From Cycas panzhihuaensis (lineage: Eukaryota > Cycadophyta): DNA of 64,000 bases. This document shows, in pieces, positions 60,976-64,000 of this stretch. The translations under genes were made by a program, and so were the position numbers. Below the pieces are notes generated by a model, which worked only from the letters and a program-made list of their open reading frames with translations, made no database searches and was not told the DNA's origin. The DNA lies in the NCBI GenBank assembly GCA_023213395.1, contig CM041465.1, positions 198,531,741 to 198,595,740 of the forward strand, read 5' to 3'. The stretch's first letter is position 1, and every line of letters begins with the position of its first letter.

Positions 60976-62263
60976 CATTATATAAAAGACTTTAGTACAT
61001 GATCAAAAAATATGATTTTTAATAAACAAATAAGAAGAGTAATCCTCAAATAAAAAATAATAAATGATGCTTTAAAATAAATTTTACTTACTCAAAATAT
61101 GAAAGAATGAATCAAGATAAATATTTTTTTATTGAATGTACTTAATATACAATCAAATATCCTTTCGAATTGAAAATAGAAAATGCTCCTTTGAAAAGAA
61201 TATATAAAATAAAATAATAAGCTTTCTTTTCAAAGCAAACTGAATGTACTTCTTTTCAAGATTTTGATTGAACAATAAGGAGGTAAAAGGAGAAATCAAA
61301 GAAATGAAACTTCAATTTATTTCAATATTCAAATACCTTATTAATCAATTAGCTAAGAGATTCCTTAAATAATACAAGGCAAATATCCTCTTGGATTGAA
61401 AATAATATTTAAAATATATTCCTTTTAAGTAATAATAAATATATGAATCTTAAAAATAAAATGCTTAATAGGAGTACAAAAGAATAAGTTTATAGCTATG
61501 CACTATTATGCACCTTTCAACTTTCAAATGTAATGGCTTTAAAGCAATTGAAATATATCTTTTACTAGTAAATTAAGAAACTTAAAATATAAATTTTTAA
61601 ATGAATGTGTCTTCAATCAAATATGTTCCTTGAATGATCATATACAATCTAATAACTTTCAATTTGAGATGCTCTTTATAAAAGTAGATAAGAGACTATA
61701 TGCACCTTCTTTAATGTGATACAATGAATCAATAAAACCTTCAATATTTAAATACTCCTAAATCTTAGAATGTTTAAATAAAGTTTGAAGCAAAAAATGA
61801 GCAGAAGAACTTGTAACTATGCCCTTTGCAATGACCTTTTTAAGCTAAATAAATGACTTTGAGATGTAGAAAGAATATTCTTTATACTAATGTAAATCAA
61901 ATGACAAGAGGTTATGTTACAGATCTTTTCTATAATGTAAGGAGACAATTAGTTTGAATAAGTATGTTAGAGAGTATAAATAGTCAAAAGACCAAATTAT
62001 ATTGATTGATAAAATGAGTGATGATATATATTATATTTGGGGCCATTTTTATATGCATAATTAACCCTTTTAGTGAAGGTTATATCCTTTTAATAACACC
62101 CATTCATTAATAAAATGATTAATTAACCCCTCTTTAAGGAGGTTCATAATAATTCATTCCTCTTAAGATGTTTCACCTATGAAACATAGTTGAATGATTG
62201 TAGTCTCTTAAATGTATGCTATACTTTGTTGTAGTAGAGTCCATTAGGAAATTAGATGGATGT
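60976..62263. other. AT-rich stretch, probably copia-4 leader
   Basis: No ORF of note. Similar in composition to the copia-3 leader, but the conserved leader block is not visible here. Confidence 0.4.
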
Positions 62264-64000
62264 TGCAGGTATTTATTGGAAGATTCTTCTGGTTGAAAAC
62301 CTCGGCCGTATTTTCAGAATGCTTATGGTTGCTTCTTGATTTCTTCACCCTAATTCTTATATGGTATGACTTTAGTCTTGTTTGATCTTTTTCCTAATAA
62401 TGTGATGATTCTTCCTTCTTTCTTGAAACGCATAAATTATTCATCAATATTCATTTCAAAGGTTTGAGTGTACTAAGTCATTAACTATCCAACATAATAT
62501 ATACACCTCCAACATCCACAATGTAGAAATCTTCTATAATGCTAATGTTGTTTATTGAGAGATTAAGGTTCTTCATTACACCTTGGATTGATATTACCTG
62601 TCTTTCTCCAACAGTTACCTAGAAACAAGGAGTCCTTAATAGAAATAACCTTAGTTGTTATGCATAATTTTGATCAATGAAATTATGTGTGCTACATGAA
62701 TCTATCAAGATTATTACAATTTGATTTTTACTAAATCCTTACACCTTTAATGTATTAGATTGATTAAAGCTGCTCATAAAGGATAGTGATATTTATGGAT
62801 GGTCAATCTTGAGATTACAGTAGCTTTCTTGATGTTTAGAATGATGATAATTTCCTTGATTATTTTTTGACCCTTATTCTTCTTTATCAATATCATCATC
62901 AGGTAGTAATTCAATTGTATATAACCAATTCTTTTGACATCTATGCCCAAGTTCCCACTTCTCCTTATATTTGAAACATAAGTTTTTTCTTCTTAACTCT
63001 TCTTCTTCTGTTTTTAGTTTTTGAATGATTAGTTTAGTAGGTTGATTTAGATTAATTGATAATTATTTGTGTTGATCACTTGGTAAAGGATTATGACGAC
63101 CAAGTAGAAGAATATAAAGATTTATACTAGTGTTGTGTAAGGCATCATGTTTATCTTCATGTATTTTAGCCAACTATATTACCTTGTTAAGATCCTTTGG
63201 TTCTTGAATTTTAACATTAGCTTGGATCTTTGTTATTAGGCCATATATATATAATTGGAAAAGTTAATTAGTTTGGATGCCTTCTAGAACATAGCTCAAC
63301 CTTGTGAAAGTTGCATTGTATTCCTCTATAGAACATGTTTATTTTAATCTTTATAACTGACAATAGTAATCACAGTTAGTTGTTATTTCAAATCATTCAA
63401 TGAATAAATAAATGAACTCTTTCTAAGTTGGTAATTGATTTTAGAATGAAGTTTGTTCGAGACACTGCTACCATTCACATGTGATATTATCCATGTGTAG
63501 GGTGGCTAAAGAGACTTGTTCTGGTGGATCAATTTCTACTAAACAAAAGTAGTTTTTTATCTGTTGCATTCACACCCTTAGTTCATGTGATTTTTTCTCA
63601 ATGTTAAAATGTTGTATTATAATTTTTTTTCTTTTTTTCTTTTTTTGTGACTGTATACTTTGTAGGTAGTTAAAATATGCCTATAAACCTACTATCTTCT
63701 GTTCTTCAAAGGATAGACTTCAATATTCATTAAGATATTTTCTGATGGCATCATTTTTAATTTTAATTAGAGTTATCTAAGGACTTAAATATTTTTTTAC
63801 AGTTTGATTTTTGATGTAAAACTGCTGACTCATTGCCTCATCCTCTTAATCTAGAAAAATCAAATATTCCTTTCTACTCGTGGCTATGATTATCAATTTG
63901 TCCAAAATTTGGTATAATGTATGATTCAAAAGAGCATTTGATATCTGGACTGCTTAAGTAATCAGTTTAACAATATCCTTTTGGACAGTATTGTCTGTCA
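62264..64000 (-). pseudogene. gypsy-3 Gag and protease (chromovirus-like, decayed, runs off the edge)
   Basis: The minus strand encodes a retrotransposon Gag domain (EEYNATFTRLSYVLEGIQTN) near 63200-63500, a CCHC-like finger LCFKYKEKWELGHRC (one C now Y) near 62940-62980, then a retropepsin IILIDSCSTHNFID near 62700, where DSG is DSC, followed by VTVGERQVISIQGV and FYIVDVGGVYIMLDS at about 62490. The finger and protease pattern is that of Ty3/gypsy elements of the chromovirus type. Reading continues weakly (FMRFKKEGRIITLLGK) to about 62264, where similarity ends. RT and integrase are absent here. The element continues beyond 64000 on its 5' side. Confidence 0.75.

Larger units (their letters stand above)
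59945..62260 (-). mobile_element. copia-4: gag-only relative of copia-3 (incomplete)
   Basis: The LTR and polypurine tract are followed almost at once by Gag, so protease, integrase, RT and RNase H are missing. The right boundary is uncertain: gypsy-3 sequence begins near 62264, and no 5' LTR or primer site was seen. Confidence 0.55.

Noticed and set aside
61910-62260. Possible 5' LTR of copia-4, starting TGTTACAG
   Set aside because: It does not align with the 3' LTR at 59945-60278 and has no primer site beside it.

Overview
This window is almost entirely nested, decayed LTR retrotransposons from a land plant, most likely a seed plant with a large, repeat-rich genome. The evidence is Ty1/copia elements primed by initiator-Met tRNA, Ty3/gypsy elements with a Tat-like gag-PR-RT-RNH-INT order, a plant mobile domain (PMD) gene, and AT-rich DNA whose dead reading frames are mostly broken by C-to-T type changes. 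The species cannot be told from the sequence. No host gene, tRNA, rRNA or CRISPR array was recognised.

Layout. 1-2764 is AT-rich DNA without a recognisable gene. 2770-24426 is Ty1/copia element copia-1 (+ strand, target duplication TTATT), split in its RNase H region by a 16.7-kb Ty3/gypsy element, gypsy-1 (7054-23721, minus strand, target duplication ATGTG, LTRs of about 2.58 kb). Only 53 bp beyond copia-1 lies copia-2 (24485-31842, + strand, target duplication CCAAA). 31848-35307 is AT-rich with a 252-bp tandem repeat. 35320-35793 is an LTR of another family (LTR-X), with a second partial copy at 59687-59944. 39330-45310 is an old 5'-truncated relative of gypsy-1 (gypsy-2, + strand). 47923-56020 is copia-3 (minus strand, imperfect target duplication GGTTT/AGTTT). 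57060-57330 is a stray copy of a leader sequence shared by copia-2 and copia-3. 59945 to about 62260 is a gag-only relative of copia-3 (copia-4). 62264-64000 is the gag-protease part of a third Ty3/gypsy element, running off the right edge.

How the parts work together. Each element once encoded capsid (Gag), protease, reverse transcriptase, RNase H and integrase for copying itself through RNA. All are now damaged. The notable content is in gypsy-1 and gypsy-2. Downstream of the integrase both carry an extra archaeal-type RNase H ORF in sense orientation and a PMD gene in antisense orientation. In gypsy-1 the PMD gene can be modelled as a three-exon gene with its own TATA box. The order of the two modules differs: INT - antisense PMD - RNase H in gypsy-1, INT - RNase H - antisense PMD in gypsy-2. 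A second notable point is a block of about 400 bp, containing a good 5' splice-donor-like motif, conserved in the long untranslated leaders of copia-2 and copia-3.
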